Origin: Annulohypoxylon bovei var. microspora
Lineage: Eukaryota; Ascomycota; Sordariomycetes; Xylariales; Hypoxylaceae
Length of the DNA: 64,000 nt
NCBI GenBank assembly: GCA_022836615.1
Contig: MU405229.1
Location: 248,001-312,000 of the forward strand
Direction of reading: 5' to 3'
Position 1 is the stretch's first letter. Each line of letters starts with the position of its first letter. Shown here in pieces: positions 49,923 through 60,242 of this stretch. The translations under genes and the position numbers were made by a program. Under the pieces are notes generated by a model. The model was not told the DNA's origin, made no database searches, and worked only from the letters and a program-made list of their open reading frames with translations.

Positions 49923-51234
49923 ATGGCAGCTGTTCTAGTAGCCAATCTTTTCCGAATGTGGCTAATGCCGATTCGCCTTCTATTCCTCTCGATCCTCACG
50001 CAACCCATCGGAGCCCAAGACCCGACCCCTACCACGGTCTCCGTATTTTTACCGTCCTACGGACCGAGAGACTGGACCGCGCTACGAGGCAGCATACTCT
50101 CTAGTGTATGTATCTAGTCTGTAGCTTCCTTTTACGAATCCTAGATATGTCTGCTCGCTCACTTACACGATCGCCCCTGATTTGTATGATTCCAAATCGC
50201 TAACCAGAACCCCTGGGGGGAAACGCGCATAGAACGACGCCGAGACTAGATACACCATCTTCTGCGCCCAGGACAAGAGTTACGGCTGCAATATCGGCGG
50301 CGGCACCTTACTCCCGTTTACCTTCGCCGAGGGGCCTTCGACGTACCACTACGAGCAGACGATCGATTCTACGATGTGTGTTTTGTTTTAATTCTACTAT
50401 GCCCCTTTCTCCCTTTTTCTTCCCCTTCTTACCTCACTCCTCACTACTCCTCACTCTTCACTCACCCACCAATCGTCATCTCCTCTTCACGAGTATACGA
50501 CTCCCCTCTTTGACCATACGACTAACCCCAGCAGCTCCATATACCAAGCCTGCCTCCTATCCGACACCACCGCCGCCACCTGCAGCGGCTCCACCTCCCT
50601 CGGCGCAATTACTCTTGGCCCCCTATCCGGGCCTAGCTCGACCTCCGTCGCGCCTTTCACGCTTACAGGTGAGCCGCCTTGTCCCCATCCTCTACCACCT
50701 ATCCCCTTTGCCCTTTGCCCCTATCCCCATGCGCCATGAATACCCGGACCATCCCGAACCCCGAAACCCTCCAGCCTCCAGCATGGCTAGCGAAGCAGCC
50801 AAGCCCAAGCCGGGAGCACCCTTTCCCCCTCCATCGCGATGTCAAGAGCACATAGCCATAGCAAAGAAAACACACGCTAACCTGACCCAGGCCCCTCCAT
50901 CCACTGGGGCGTCCTAACCCTCGCCGCGCCGCCGCTCACGAGCGTGGCGGGCAGCCTGACCTTCACGTACTACGGTACCGACTCCGACCCCGACTCCGGC
51001 TCCGAAACCCCGGGGCTAGCCGGCACGCCGGCGTCCACCCCCTTTACCGCCACCGCCACCGCCACAGACGGCGAGATCACGAGCGCAAGCATAAGTACCA
51101 GTCCCTCGGCGGCGGTACCCGAGAGCACGAGTAGTGCCGGGAGGCTCGAGTTAGGACGGGGTCGGGACGGGGGTGTTGGCGGCGTTGCTGCGAGGATCTT
51201 GGTGGCAGTATTGGTTCCGGCCTTACTGTGGTGA
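49923..51234 (+). CDS. Putative secreted GPI-anchored cell-wall protein
   Basis: I do not recognise the core domain. Four exons: 49923-50105, 50233-50375, 50535-50668 and 50891-51234, giving 267 residues. The N-terminus has a hydrophobic signal segment (about residues 8-31, ending PIGAQ). The middle has paired cysteines (FCAQDKSYGCNIGGG and ACLLSDTTAATCSG), as in small secreted fungal wall proteins. The C-terminal third is Ser/Thr/Ala-rich, likely O-glycosylated, and ends in a hydrophobic stretch (VAARILVAVLVPALLW) after a short Gly/Ser spacer, as required for a GPI signal. The exon 3 acceptor is the second of two AGs. Exon joins are all in frame. It lies tail-to-tail with the GH17 gene. Confidence 0.75.
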
Positions 51235-51971
51235 TGGCGAGGGACGTGGTCGTAGTTTTGGCGTACTTGCCCAGTACCTACTCACTTACCATATACCTAC
51301 CTAGGCACTCTATTTGATCCAAGACCGCAAGCTATGCGATTGTTCCGCTGTGAGATGTAGCATATAGCCCTTGATGTAACGCCGTTGCCACGATTAATTG
51401 CTATAATTAATCACATGTTGATGACTATTAGCTGATTATATAGCTAGGTACCTAGTACATAAACCAAGAGAATAAAAGCAGTAGATAACGTATCAGTGTA
51501 CACACATTGCTGGTATTATTGCCATAATCTACATCTAAGTCTTCCACTGGATGAGTAGTAAACCGCTAGACTTTTAAGCAGGAATTGGGACTCACAAGAT
51601 TGTCATGTCATTTCCTTCTAGTATACGAAGTTTATTTTCAAGGTAACCAGATTATAGAATGGCTCCGTATACTACTTGGATTACATAGCTTATTCATGTC
51701 ACTTAGTGATAACAAACAGAACAAAACTACGAGACCAGTGAAGGTCCTTACTAGGAGCAAGGGAGAATACAGTGTCGAAATTTATTCACAGAGAATAGGA
51801 GCGATACCACTCAAAATCGTACACATCTTCAGTCCGGGGGCTTCCTTTCGCTAGTAAGCCCCTGTCATCATCATCGTCATTTCCTCAGCCAACTGTTCCC
51901 ATGCATATTCCTGACCTCGTTACTTCGTAAGTGGTCTGCTTAGAGACCATTTGTTAATCACCATAGCCGCC
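51235..51971. other. Intergenic between convergent wall-protein genes
   Basis: 740 bases of AT-rich 3' sequence, with palindromic CTAGGTACCTAG near 51445 and ACCTACCTAGG near 51297. No gene supported. Confidence 0.55.
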
Positions 51972-53319
51972 CTACTCGTCGCAAGGTGAAAACCGTCCTC
52001 CCATGCCCCAGTACTGTTCGGCCATGAACGTGCCTGCTTCGGGCTTCTTCCACATGTCGTTGAAGGCCGTGAAGAGTATCAGGTTGCTGGCGTTGTCCGA
52101 GAATGCGTTCTTGATAGACGAGAGCGCGGTCGACTGTTGGGTCATGCCAGGCACGGCCGCGCCATTGGCATTTCCTTGCCAGGGCCATCCCGTCTCGGTA
52201 ACAACAATACGCTTGCTCGAATCGGATAACTTACTCCGAATCTTGCTGACGGTAGAAGTAATAAATGAGCCTGCCTGGTGTGGGCCCGTATTCGGATCGA
52301 AGAAGGGGTGGACGTTGACGGCGCAGTAGTCTGACTGTTCGCAAAGTTCGGGGTGAGAGAGCATGGCGACGAACGTATCGACGACAACGACAGGGCCCTT
52401 GTATCCCGCAGCCCGTAACGCAGATCGTGCTTGGCTCAATGCGCTGAGTGACTGATCTACTGTTGCTCCGCCGTTGTTGACTAATTCATTGCCAACCGAG
52501 ACGGTGTCGACAATACTCCAATCATGATTAATGCCGGCGGTCATGGTGGAGACTGATTCATCTACGGAGTTGATATCATAGATGCCTAGGAAGAGCTTGT
52601 TGCCATACTTCTTAGCAGCCGCATACGCCGTCGCTACCTGATCGCAGTCAACGCCGTACAGACGCATGAAGCCGTAATCTTTAGCTATGAGCGCAAAATC
52701 CGCGTCAACCTCGCTCGCAGTCTTGCAACCTCCGCTGCCCTTGTAGGGAGAGTAAGTAACACCATGAAGGGCGCCTCCGCCAGAAACGGGAGGAGACGAC
52801 GGGGGAGATGGCGCAGAGGATGACGACGGCACTGGACTTGCTCGGGATGATCTAGGAGACGGGATCGGTTCAAAAGTCGAAATGTGCTTGGAAGTTGGCG
52901 AGGCTGATGTAGTAGGCGATGCCGATGTAGTAGATACCTCCGATGACATGGCCTTAGTAGGCACAGGGGGGACGATAACTGTCGTAGTGACTGGAGCCGG
53001 TGCCTTATGAGTCTCTACTGACACGGGAACGTAGACTACCGTCTCAGTGGTAGTATGAACCGGCTTGTTGTTTTGGTCTACATAGACCACAACCTCGGGG
53101 ATCTCAGTTGTTGTACTGTACGTAGTACCAGTGATGGTGATTTTTCCTGTAGGAATAAGGTCCCTCTTCGACTTGTGTTGATGGGCATGTTGATGTTCTG
53201 CTATCATATTAATTCAAGCCTCATAGACCAATGTGATGTTGGAACTATGACTTACTGGGCTGCCCAGCCGACAAGTGGAGGAGGGAAAGAAGCGTAAGAG
53301 AAATCGTGAGAGACTTCAT
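51972..53319 (-). CDS. GH17 cell-wall glucan beta-glucosidase (Scw4/Scw10/Mp65 type)
   Basis: Secreted wall protein thought to cut or rearrange beta-1,3-glucan. Two exons on the minus strand: 53319-53256 and 53200-51972, giving 430 residues. A signal peptide (MKSLTISLTLLSLLHLSAG) is followed by a His/Lys-rich stretch and a KRD site typical of Kex2 cleavage, then a Thr/Ser/Pro-rich linker (~130 residues). The GH17 barrel begins at HGVTYSPYKGSGGCK. The acid/base Glu is in SVGNELVNNGG and the nucleophile Glu in VVTETGWPWQG; NVHPFFDPNT and FTAFNDMWKKP are also conserved. An alternative acceptor three bases later would change only one residue at the exon join. Wall remodelling complements FKS1, 6.5 kb away, but the genes are not coupled. 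Confidence 0.93.
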
Positions 53320-54731
53320 GGTAACGGTACGTCAATGTGACGATAGATACGTCTAGATTCAGGAAATCACGGAATCTGCGGAACCGTAGAAAACAAGTAA
53401 TGAACGACCTAAGTTGTTAGTGAGGCGACTATGTACGAGAATGAACGAATGAGCGACTGAATGAGTGAACGAAGAAAATAGGAACAAAAAGGGACATTGG
53501 ACTTGACGGATGATTAGAGAAGGCCGTCAATTTCCATATGTCGGCGACAAGGGTTACAAGGAAAACAAAAAGTGACAAAGGAGTGGAATTTGAACTGGTG
53601 TTCCTAGGTAAAAAGGGTATATCAAGGAACGATGTTGAGGTTCTAGACTCGAGGGACCAAGTCCAATACAAGAAAAGGTGTCAACAACGTTGCAATTCTT
53701 TGGCGGAAGTTGCCCCGGCATCGAGATCGAAAGGGGGAGAAACAATAAACACGGTAGAACGCGCATTCCCTTGAGGGCGTCAAAATTACAGTGAAGGAAT
53801 GATGGCGTTTTAAGGGAGGAAATATCAAAGATAAAGAAATAAGAAATAAAAATTAAGGGAGGGCACATTGTATCAATATCACCGTACGCAAGGGTAAGTA
53901 GGAATCAAGGGCATGAATGAGTACTTACTGTCTTTATTCTGAATTGAATACCTTAGAGGTCAATTATTAACATTGCCTTGTCGTTGGAATATTCAAATGA
54001 CAATGAATGTAATTGACGAAAGATAGACCGGCTGATGCCGAGTATGTATGTCCACGGATAGGTAGAGAAGTTGATAACGAAAGAGCGTGCGGCCTAAGAA
54101 ACTCGTGCGGCCTACATGCGTAAAAGAATGACAAGAATAATAGAAAAGTGAGGTGGAAAAAAAGGTGAATTCTTTGGGAGAGTATGATGGAGGGGGACGA
54201 GTAGAGAGAGGATGTACTGCCTCGAGTTCATCCAGGTAGACCACCTTACAAACACAGAAATACAAGGGCAAGAACGCTAGAGAATACAGGACCCACGCAT
54301 ACCTTCAGATTGAAAACTCTAAGATATGTATTATGTTTCACTTCCTCTAATCTAATGACAGAAGGAAGGCACACATCACGTCGTGGGTGTACCTGGGTAC
54401 TTTGGGACATGGTACCTAGTAACTTTTCATCCAAAGCGAATGGTCCATAACAGTACCCCTATTAGACACAATGGCGTTTGGTTTATGAGAATTAGCAATT
54501 AGTATTCAAGTCTATAATTTGATATGGCAGCTTGCCTCCTTTTCTCGTCCTGTATACATTCATGAGTAAACCCTTCTCATACGGCTCCTAGCACCCGTCC
54601 ACATTATCGTAGGGCCATACTCGGGTCGTAGCATAATAATCTTTATACATCAATAGCGAGAAAATTCGTCTCGTACCATATCGTAAAGTAACGTCGAGAA
54701 GCAGTTGAGATCATGAGAAGCTGAATGTTTC
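53320..54731. other. GH17 promoter/leader and LCB1 3' region
   Basis: 1.4 kb. On the minus strand the stretch from about 53400 to 54200 is pyrimidine-rich, as for a long leader of the GH17 gene. No gene is supported; frames such as 53429-53671 and 54246-54434 on the minus strand have no protein-like character. Confidence 0.5.
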
Positions 54732-56473
54732 CTAAGCAGCTAGAGTCGACTGTCGGTTCGGCTTTCGAGTCATGATTTTGGTGATGGCGTGTCGGATTGT
54801 TACTCCAGCCTTCTCAATCTCCTTCTTCGACAACCCCGATGTGATACAAATCTTGAGCGCAGGCTTGATAGTGATGTCGTCCATCCCAACGCTGCCGATC
54901 AGCAGCCCGCTCTTTAATCGCGTGATGAGCACTCCATTGGCAAGCGCCTACGTCCTCTATTAGTGGATAAATTTCGACAACAGGAATAATCTCTAGAATC
55001 TTACCTCATCCGCGACCTCGAGGAATAGTCGCTCTTGGTCATCATTGCTTAGCCGCCTTGATGAGACCACCTCGGGCTTGAACACTAGTAACATAACTGG
55101 GTTTTCGGGGTCGCTCGTGCACTGCACCCAGTCGCTCCGTGGATCAAGTTGCGCCCTCATGGATCGGATGTTTTCCCGGCATTGGATCAGAATATCAGGG
55201 TTGCATTGCAGAACATTTAGGGTCTCGCTGGCCGTGACGGCAGCCATAGCAGGCAGGGCCGCCGAGTAGGTGTAGGACGCGGCATTGATACGTTGGTGTC
55301 TTACGACATCGTGTGAACCAGCACAGAATCCACCCGCGGCGCAGAGAGGTCCCGCCAGAGATCCGATGATCATATCTACAGCTTCCGAGTCTACATTCTG
55401 CGCCTCGGTAAGCCCTCGCCCATTGTGACCCAGTACACCGAAAGACCAAGTCTCGTCAAGGGCAATGCGGAACTTGTATTTCTCCTTTAATTCCACCTAA
55501 AAACGCGACCGCCATTAGCCAAATCGTGTAACAAGACTAAATCACTATCGAGCAAGAACTTACAAGCTTAGGGAGGTTAGAGCAATCGCCGACCATCTCG
55601 AAGAGACCTTCTGTCACGATGAATCGCCTGGTCAAAATCTTTTTCTTTGCTTGTTCCTGGACCACTTTCTTCATAACTTGCTCCAGGTCATCCATGTCAT
55701 TATGTTCGTACCATCTAATGTTGCTCCGGGAGGCTTCCAGTCCTTTGCGAATAGAGTAGTTGACCATCCTATCGGCTACAATAACATCTCCTCGCTTACA
55801 GAAAGTCGGGATGACACTGGAGATGGTTGAGAAGGCGTGGGAGTAAACAATGCTGGCTTGGGTTCCAAGGAACGTGGCGATGTCATGCTCGGTGTTCATG
55901 TGAACATCCTGGGTACCGTAGAACTGTGGCGGACCACAGGGGCCAACTCCATATGTGCGCAGAGTCTGGATAGCCTTTTCCTTGATCGATTCGCTCGCGT
56001 TGAAATTATAGAAGTTATAGGAGGCTAGATTCGTAACAGTCTTGCCGTTGGATAGCTTTACCTTCGGACCAGTCGGTCTATACTCATGCTATTAGCAATC
56101 GCTCTTTTTTCTTCTTCCTTTGCTATTACACCAATTCTTACCCGACAATCATTGGCTGTTTCTCAGATTCGGCTTCCTCAAAGGGGGTCTGCGCGGCGAC
56201 GAGCGGTTCTGGCTCCCATTCCTTAACGAGCTCGTCGATCTCATCTTCACGAAGCTTCACGTAATTGGGACCGTGGGTAGGATAGGATGGCGAGAGGATG
56301 TATCGAACGAAGAATATAACAAGAATAAGTTCTATAGCGGACCGGATCGGATCATTTTGATAGCTGGACTGGATGTATCGAATCAAGACAGCACTTCCGG
56401 GGACTTTCTGAAAAGCATGGGATACCTCGTGAAGCGAAGACTGCAAGTATACTTGCGCCTCGTGAATATCCAT
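54732..56473 (-). CDS. lcb1: Serine palmitoyltransferase subunit 1 (Lcb1)
   Basis: Non-catalytic partner of Lcb2 in the ER enzyme that condenses serine with palmitoyl-CoA, the first step of sphingolipid synthesis. Four exons on the minus strand: 56473-56142, 56077-55564, 55496-55005 and 54947-54732, giving 517 residues. An N-terminal membrane helix (SAIELILVIFFVRYIL) is followed by the class II aminotransferase fold: YNFYNFNASESIKEKAIQT, GVGPCGPPQFYGTQDVH, FCKRGDVIVADRMVNYSI, LDETWSFGVLGHNGRGLTE. The pyridoxal-phosphate lysine is absent at the expected place (GSLAGPLCAAGGFCAGS), as normal for Lcb1, which separates it from Lcb2. The VGPCGPPQFYG cysteine, mutated in human HSAN1, is conserved. 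The start codon is the ATG at 56473; only a non-ATG extension lies upstream. Confidence 0.95.
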
Positions 56474-57052
56474 CTTTAAATTTAATCCTCGGATGACTGT
56501 CAAACGAGAGACATTGACGTTTTCGATGTAAGGTAGAATTTCGTAGGAGATTGGTAATCGTGAATGTTTAGACGTAAGATGGCATTATAGGAGTCTAGGA
56601 GAAATTCGGCAACGAGATCCAAATTGGAAAGGGTCCAAATCCTTTCTCCTATGTACAAGGTATGTATGTGCCCAGCTAAGGTTTCTCACCACACGGATGA
56701 CACGGTCCACAAGGTCCACAAGGTCCAGGAACAGGGAGCACTTATTAGCGTCGCGTCAAAATTGAGGCCGCCGCCCCACATCCTATTTTACTGCAATATT
56801 GCCGTGTTTAATCCTTCTAATTGCATATATAGGATATCACTAACGAGATAGCCCCGAGTTAAAGTTGTTTAAGCTCATTAGCTTCATAACTTAAAACCCC
56901 ATCCCATTGTTGATAGTTGTGTCGATACAAAAACAGAATTTAAATAATACATAGCAAATTATTTGGCTATGTGATAACTGCGTCAAGTCCAGCAAGACGA
57001 AAAAAAGTAAGAGGTGGAGGTGGTGGTGGTGGTGGTAGAGAGTAAGCCGCCA
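56474..57052. other. Intergenic between LCB1 and gelsolin-like gene
   Basis: 580 bases: LCB1 promoter and 3' end of the next gene. A GGT trinucleotide run is at about 57014-57038, and a triple GGTCCACAA run near 56700. No gene supported. Confidence 0.55.
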
Positions 57053-58237
57053 TCACGCCTCAAGAGCCTTGATAAATGCCGGACTTTCGTTACCCTCGAC
57101 TACCTTGGATATTGGGCTTAGATATGCTTTGTCGTCGCCAGACTCTCCAAGTCGCCGAATATATAATTCAGCCACCTTGATCCACATGGCCTTCTCTGCC
57201 TTGCTTGCTCTTGAACCTTGCCAAACCCAAATAATATCACCCGTGTCGAGAAGGAATACATCATTGCTATCTAGATCCGAGTCGTTAATCTCATTGCCTT
57301 CTTTGACTATGTCAAACCTCAACTGGCCAGAGGCGTCTGACAAGCGGAAAAGTCTGCGAGCGCGATGGCTGGCACCTTGACTCCTAGATGAGATAATTGG
57401 TCGAGGGGCTTTAAGCGATTCCCCGATGTCTTCACCACCTAGCATACCAACAACAGTTCGAGATCTTGCCTCTTCCTGTGACAGCACTTCGACATCGATA
57501 TGCTTCGCAATAGTCATATCGTGAACAACTTGGGCGGCCTTCGCTTTTTCCATGGGGCTGCAGTTCTTACCCTGCCAAACCCAGATCTTATCCTGCCGCT
57601 CCAATACGAAGACATCGTTCTCGTCGAGACTCTGCCAGATAGGTTCAACCTCGTAGACCATGACCGAGTCTGCTCGTTTGGCAGATGGATGCTTGAAGAT
57701 CCTCAGCAGCATCAAGGTATCATTAGGTTCCTCCTCGGTTTCCACGTGCGTGAAGCCAGAGCGAACACCACCAGATAAGATCCGGATGCGAGAGAATAAA
57801 GCGACGAAATCATCGGATGGCTCTTTCTGGAGCTCGCGATGCTGCGTAGCCACACCATGCAAGAATTCATCAAGCTCGACCGTTTTGTAAGCGGCTGTAC
57901 CCGCTTCATCTTGCGATGTCTTGCTTCCGAGCCAGAAGAAGATGTCGTGAGCAAGCTGTTCCTCGCCATTCTTCCTTCCCAGCTTGTACGAGTGTAAAAT
58001 GATGTAACTGTCCCCCTCGTGAAAGTCACCATACCGATCTTTTGGCCATGAGACTACCTCAAAATCTTCTATTCGCCAGACACGGAGGCCAGCAGCTTGT
58101 CCGACTTCTTGCCATGCGGGTTCTGTAGCTGCTGAATTGTACTTGACCTTGTGATCAAGTTCTGTTCCTATATTTTCGACATTGCTGTCTCTCCAGTCGT
58201 ACTCCTTGAGGTGAACCAAACCTTCGTGTGGCGCCAT
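57053..58237 (-). CDS. Gelsolin/severin-like actin-binding protein
   Basis: Single exon on the minus strand, 394 residues. Three gelsolin repeats are visible. Repeat 1 is at about residues 45-140 (LRVWRIEDFEVVSWPKDRYG, then FHEGDSYIILHSYK, DIFFWLGSKTSQDEAGTAAY). Repeat 2 is at about 175-265 (LLRIFKHPSAKRADSVMVYE, NDVFVLERQDKIWVWQGKNC). Repeat 3 is at about 290-385 (ARRLFRLSDASGQLRFDIV, NDVFLLDTGDIIWVWQGSRA). Three repeats is the severin/fragmin arrangement, which severs and caps actin filaments in a calcium-dependent way in other organisms. Acidic and Gly residues needed for calcium binding are partly kept. No signal peptide, so cytosolic. Intronless, unlike most neighbours. Confidence 0.92.
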   Translation of the reverse strand: MAPHEGLVHLKEYDWRDSNVENIGTELDHKVKYNSAATEPAWQEVGQAAGLRVWRIEDFEVVSWPKDRYGDFHEGDSYIILHSYKLGRKNGEEQLAHDIFFWLGSKTSQDEAGTAAYKTVELDEFLHGVATQHRELQKEPSDDFVALFSRIRILSGGVRSGFTHVETEEEPNDTLMLLRIFKHPSAKRADSVMVYEVEPIWQSLDENDVFVLERQDKIWVWQGKNCSPMEKAKAAQVVHDMTIAKHIDVEVLSQEEARSRTVVGMLGGEDIGESLKAPRPIISSRSQGASHRARRLFRLSDASGQLRFDIVKEGNEINDSDLDSNDVFLLDTGDIIWVWQGSRASKAEKAMWIKVAELYIRRLGESGDDKAYLSPISKVVEGNESPAFIKALEA

Positions 58238-58857
58238 CTTGGTATTGTGGTGGTTGTTTATAGGCTTACTGTACGTCTAGGTTTTCCGAACCGAAATAAA
58301 GCAAAGAGTCGATTTGAGGATTAGATACATACGGTATTCAGAAGAAAGGGGGGGTGGGAGGGATGTTGTTGACGTAATGGGGCTGACTAGGTAGGATATT
58401 CCACGTCCCTTGAAACACAAGCAAGGCGGGGGAGCTGAAATCTTGGAACAGTTCCTAGGTAGGTAGGTAGGTAAAAATCACATCGTTTTAGGGAATCGAT
58501 TATGAACAAATGACAAACATTTCAAATGTCTACTGCATTGCTACGTTTCCCATTCTAACATAGTTAACTCAAATTCTCACGATGGTATCCAATAAATTGG
58601 TAAATACTCTATGTAGAATATATCTAATAGCGTAGGTACATGCATGTAGGTAGGCCGGTAAGTTGTGGGGCCTAAGACTTTCAATGCTGTAAAACCATCG
58701 AAAACTTTTCCGACAGTTTTTGATAGACAATCCATTGAACAACCACAACTTACTCACTTACTCGAAACTACCTACAAAGCATCTTCACCTTCTCTATAAC
58801 GATTAAGAAGACAACAATCAGATTGCAATCGTCACATTTCTGAGAAAAGATAACAAG
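58238..58857. other. Divergent intergenic region with TAGG repeat
   Basis: 620 bases between the divergent gelsolin-like and Rsa3-like genes. It contains CCTAGGTAGGTAGGTAGGTA at about 58454-58473 and GTAGGTAGGCCGG near 58645. No gene supported. Confidence 0.55.
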
Positions 58858-59088
58858 ATGTCAAACAAAGACGCCACATCTCAGGAGTTCACCTCCTATT
58901 ACCTCCAGCAGAGCACCAAGGAATTTGCAGAGGACCTAGACAAGATCCGCAGCGCCGACGACTTTAAAGGCGACGCCGTGGCCATGCTTGTCAAGTCCCT
59001 GCAGCAAGGTACTACTTTATTCTCGGACGCGGATAAGAAGAGAATACTCGGTTCGCAAAAGTCTGCGGGTTCGGAGAGTAAGAAATGA
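58858..59088 (+). CDS. Short Rsa3-like protein (76 aa)
   Basis: Single exon encoding a small, charged protein: MSNKDATSQEFTSYYLQQ, then KEFAEDLDKIRSADDFKGD and MLVKSLQQGTTLFSDADK. This resembles the C-terminal domain of ribosome-assembly protein 3 (Rsa3), a nucleolar factor in early 60S formation. Yeast Rsa3 is about three times longer, and no N-terminal exon is evident upstream, so this is either a short form or a small protein that shares the domain. The ATG is in a good context (AACAAGATGTC). The Ser/Lys tail ends ESKK. Confidence 0.65.
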   Translation: MSNKDATSQEFTSYYLQQSTKEFAEDLDKIRSADDFKGDAVAMLVKSLQQGTTLFSDADKKRILGSQKSAGSESKK

Positions 59089-59341
59089 ACTATCCCGAGT
59101 GGCACATTGATGTTAATTTGTTTGCTGCCGAGGAGAGATCGGATTGATTGTCCAAGGAAGAAATTATCGTCCTAGAATCCGAGTGCCTACTTAGTCTAGT
59201 TACTCAAGATCATTAAAACGTACTATGCTGTCTTCATAATTGTGAAATAATTCATAAAGTTTCACTAAAAACACTTCAATTCAATTCCTTGATTGACAAA
59301 ATGAAAAAATAATTTACAAAAAGAAAGAATACGAAAAAGAA

Positions 59342-59454
59342 CGACACGAGCAGGATTCGAACCTGCGCGCCCGAAGGCATGAGATCACCTTACACAAGAA
59401 TTAGGAAATTCTTGGAATTCAAGTCTCACTCGTTAACCACTCCGACATCGTGCC
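59342..59454 (-). tRNA. tRNA-Ser(UGA) with intron
   Basis: Minus strand. Acceptor arms GGCACGA and TCGTGTC pair with one G-T wobble, followed by discriminator G. The T arm is GCAGG-TTCGAAT-CCTGC. The anticodon stem TGAGA/TCTCA encloses loop CTTGAAA with anticodon TGA. A long variable arm (GCC-TTC-GGGC) marks a serine-type class II tRNA. An intron of about 32 nt (59386-59417) follows position 37, the canonical place. The 3' CCA is not encoded. Confidence 0.92.
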
Positions 59455-60242
59455 TTGACATCCAAATCCGGTGATAGTCAGTTGATAAAGTTGGCGAATT
59501 ATAGCACACTATATTCTTCAACTAGGTTTGTGCGGAGATTTATTGGCCATCACATGACTAGAATAAACCTCCACTCCTAGAGCTTAGGGTGCGCTAGAAT
59601 AAGTACGAAGAGTAGTTACCTACTAGGTATATAAGCAATGATAGAAATGTTTAAAAATCATATTTCTTATCAAGTAGGTCCAATGCTGCGATCTCGGGTC
59701 CAGCCAATTACGCATGCTGACTTATGGATGGCATGTGGCAGTGTAATGGATTATCCCCCTATATTACTATTCACCTTATTAAATATTCAAACTTAACAAC
59801 ATAGTAATATTAGATCAAAGTCTACGTGACGTAGAATGTAGAAGTAGCATCACCAATATGAAGTAAACGGGCAGAACAAGTGCGGATTAAGAATATTCGA
59901 ATATGCCCAGCTCCGTCCATGGTCATTAGTTAAAAAAAAATAAAAAAAATAAAAGTAACTCAAAAGTAACGCCACGGACTCCTAGCAACGTAACTCATAA
60001 AAATCATTGCACTTTAGAATAAATAGTGCGCGATAAGAACACCACAAAAACTCCCTCTCTACTGCTATTATGAGAATGAGAAAGAAGCCGAGCCCTAGAC
60101 GTCATTCCGAGACAAGAATAGCACCGCCGTAGCACTATACCGCCGTGCAATGTAACCCGATCACACTCTTAAACGGTACATAGGTTTTCCTTTTCCCGAG
60201 CCTCCCGAACCTTGCAACTCACCAGTTAATAGTTTGACATCT
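59455..60242. other. Intergenic between tRNA-Ser and SDS23
   Basis: 790 bases, AT-rich with an A-run near 59932-59952. No gene supported. The small gap from 59089 to 59341 on the other side of the tRNA is likewise empty and holds the Rsa3-like gene's 3' end. Confidence 0.55.

Noticed and set aside
54732..56473. Lcb2 or 5-aminolevulinate synthase identity for the aminotransferase-fold protein
   Set aside because: The pyridoxal-phosphate lysine is absent and the VGPCGPPQFYG block and N-terminal helix are those of Lcb1.
56120..56479. 119-codon plus-strand frame over LCB1 exon 1
   Set aside because: Antisense to the conserved Lcb1 N-terminus.
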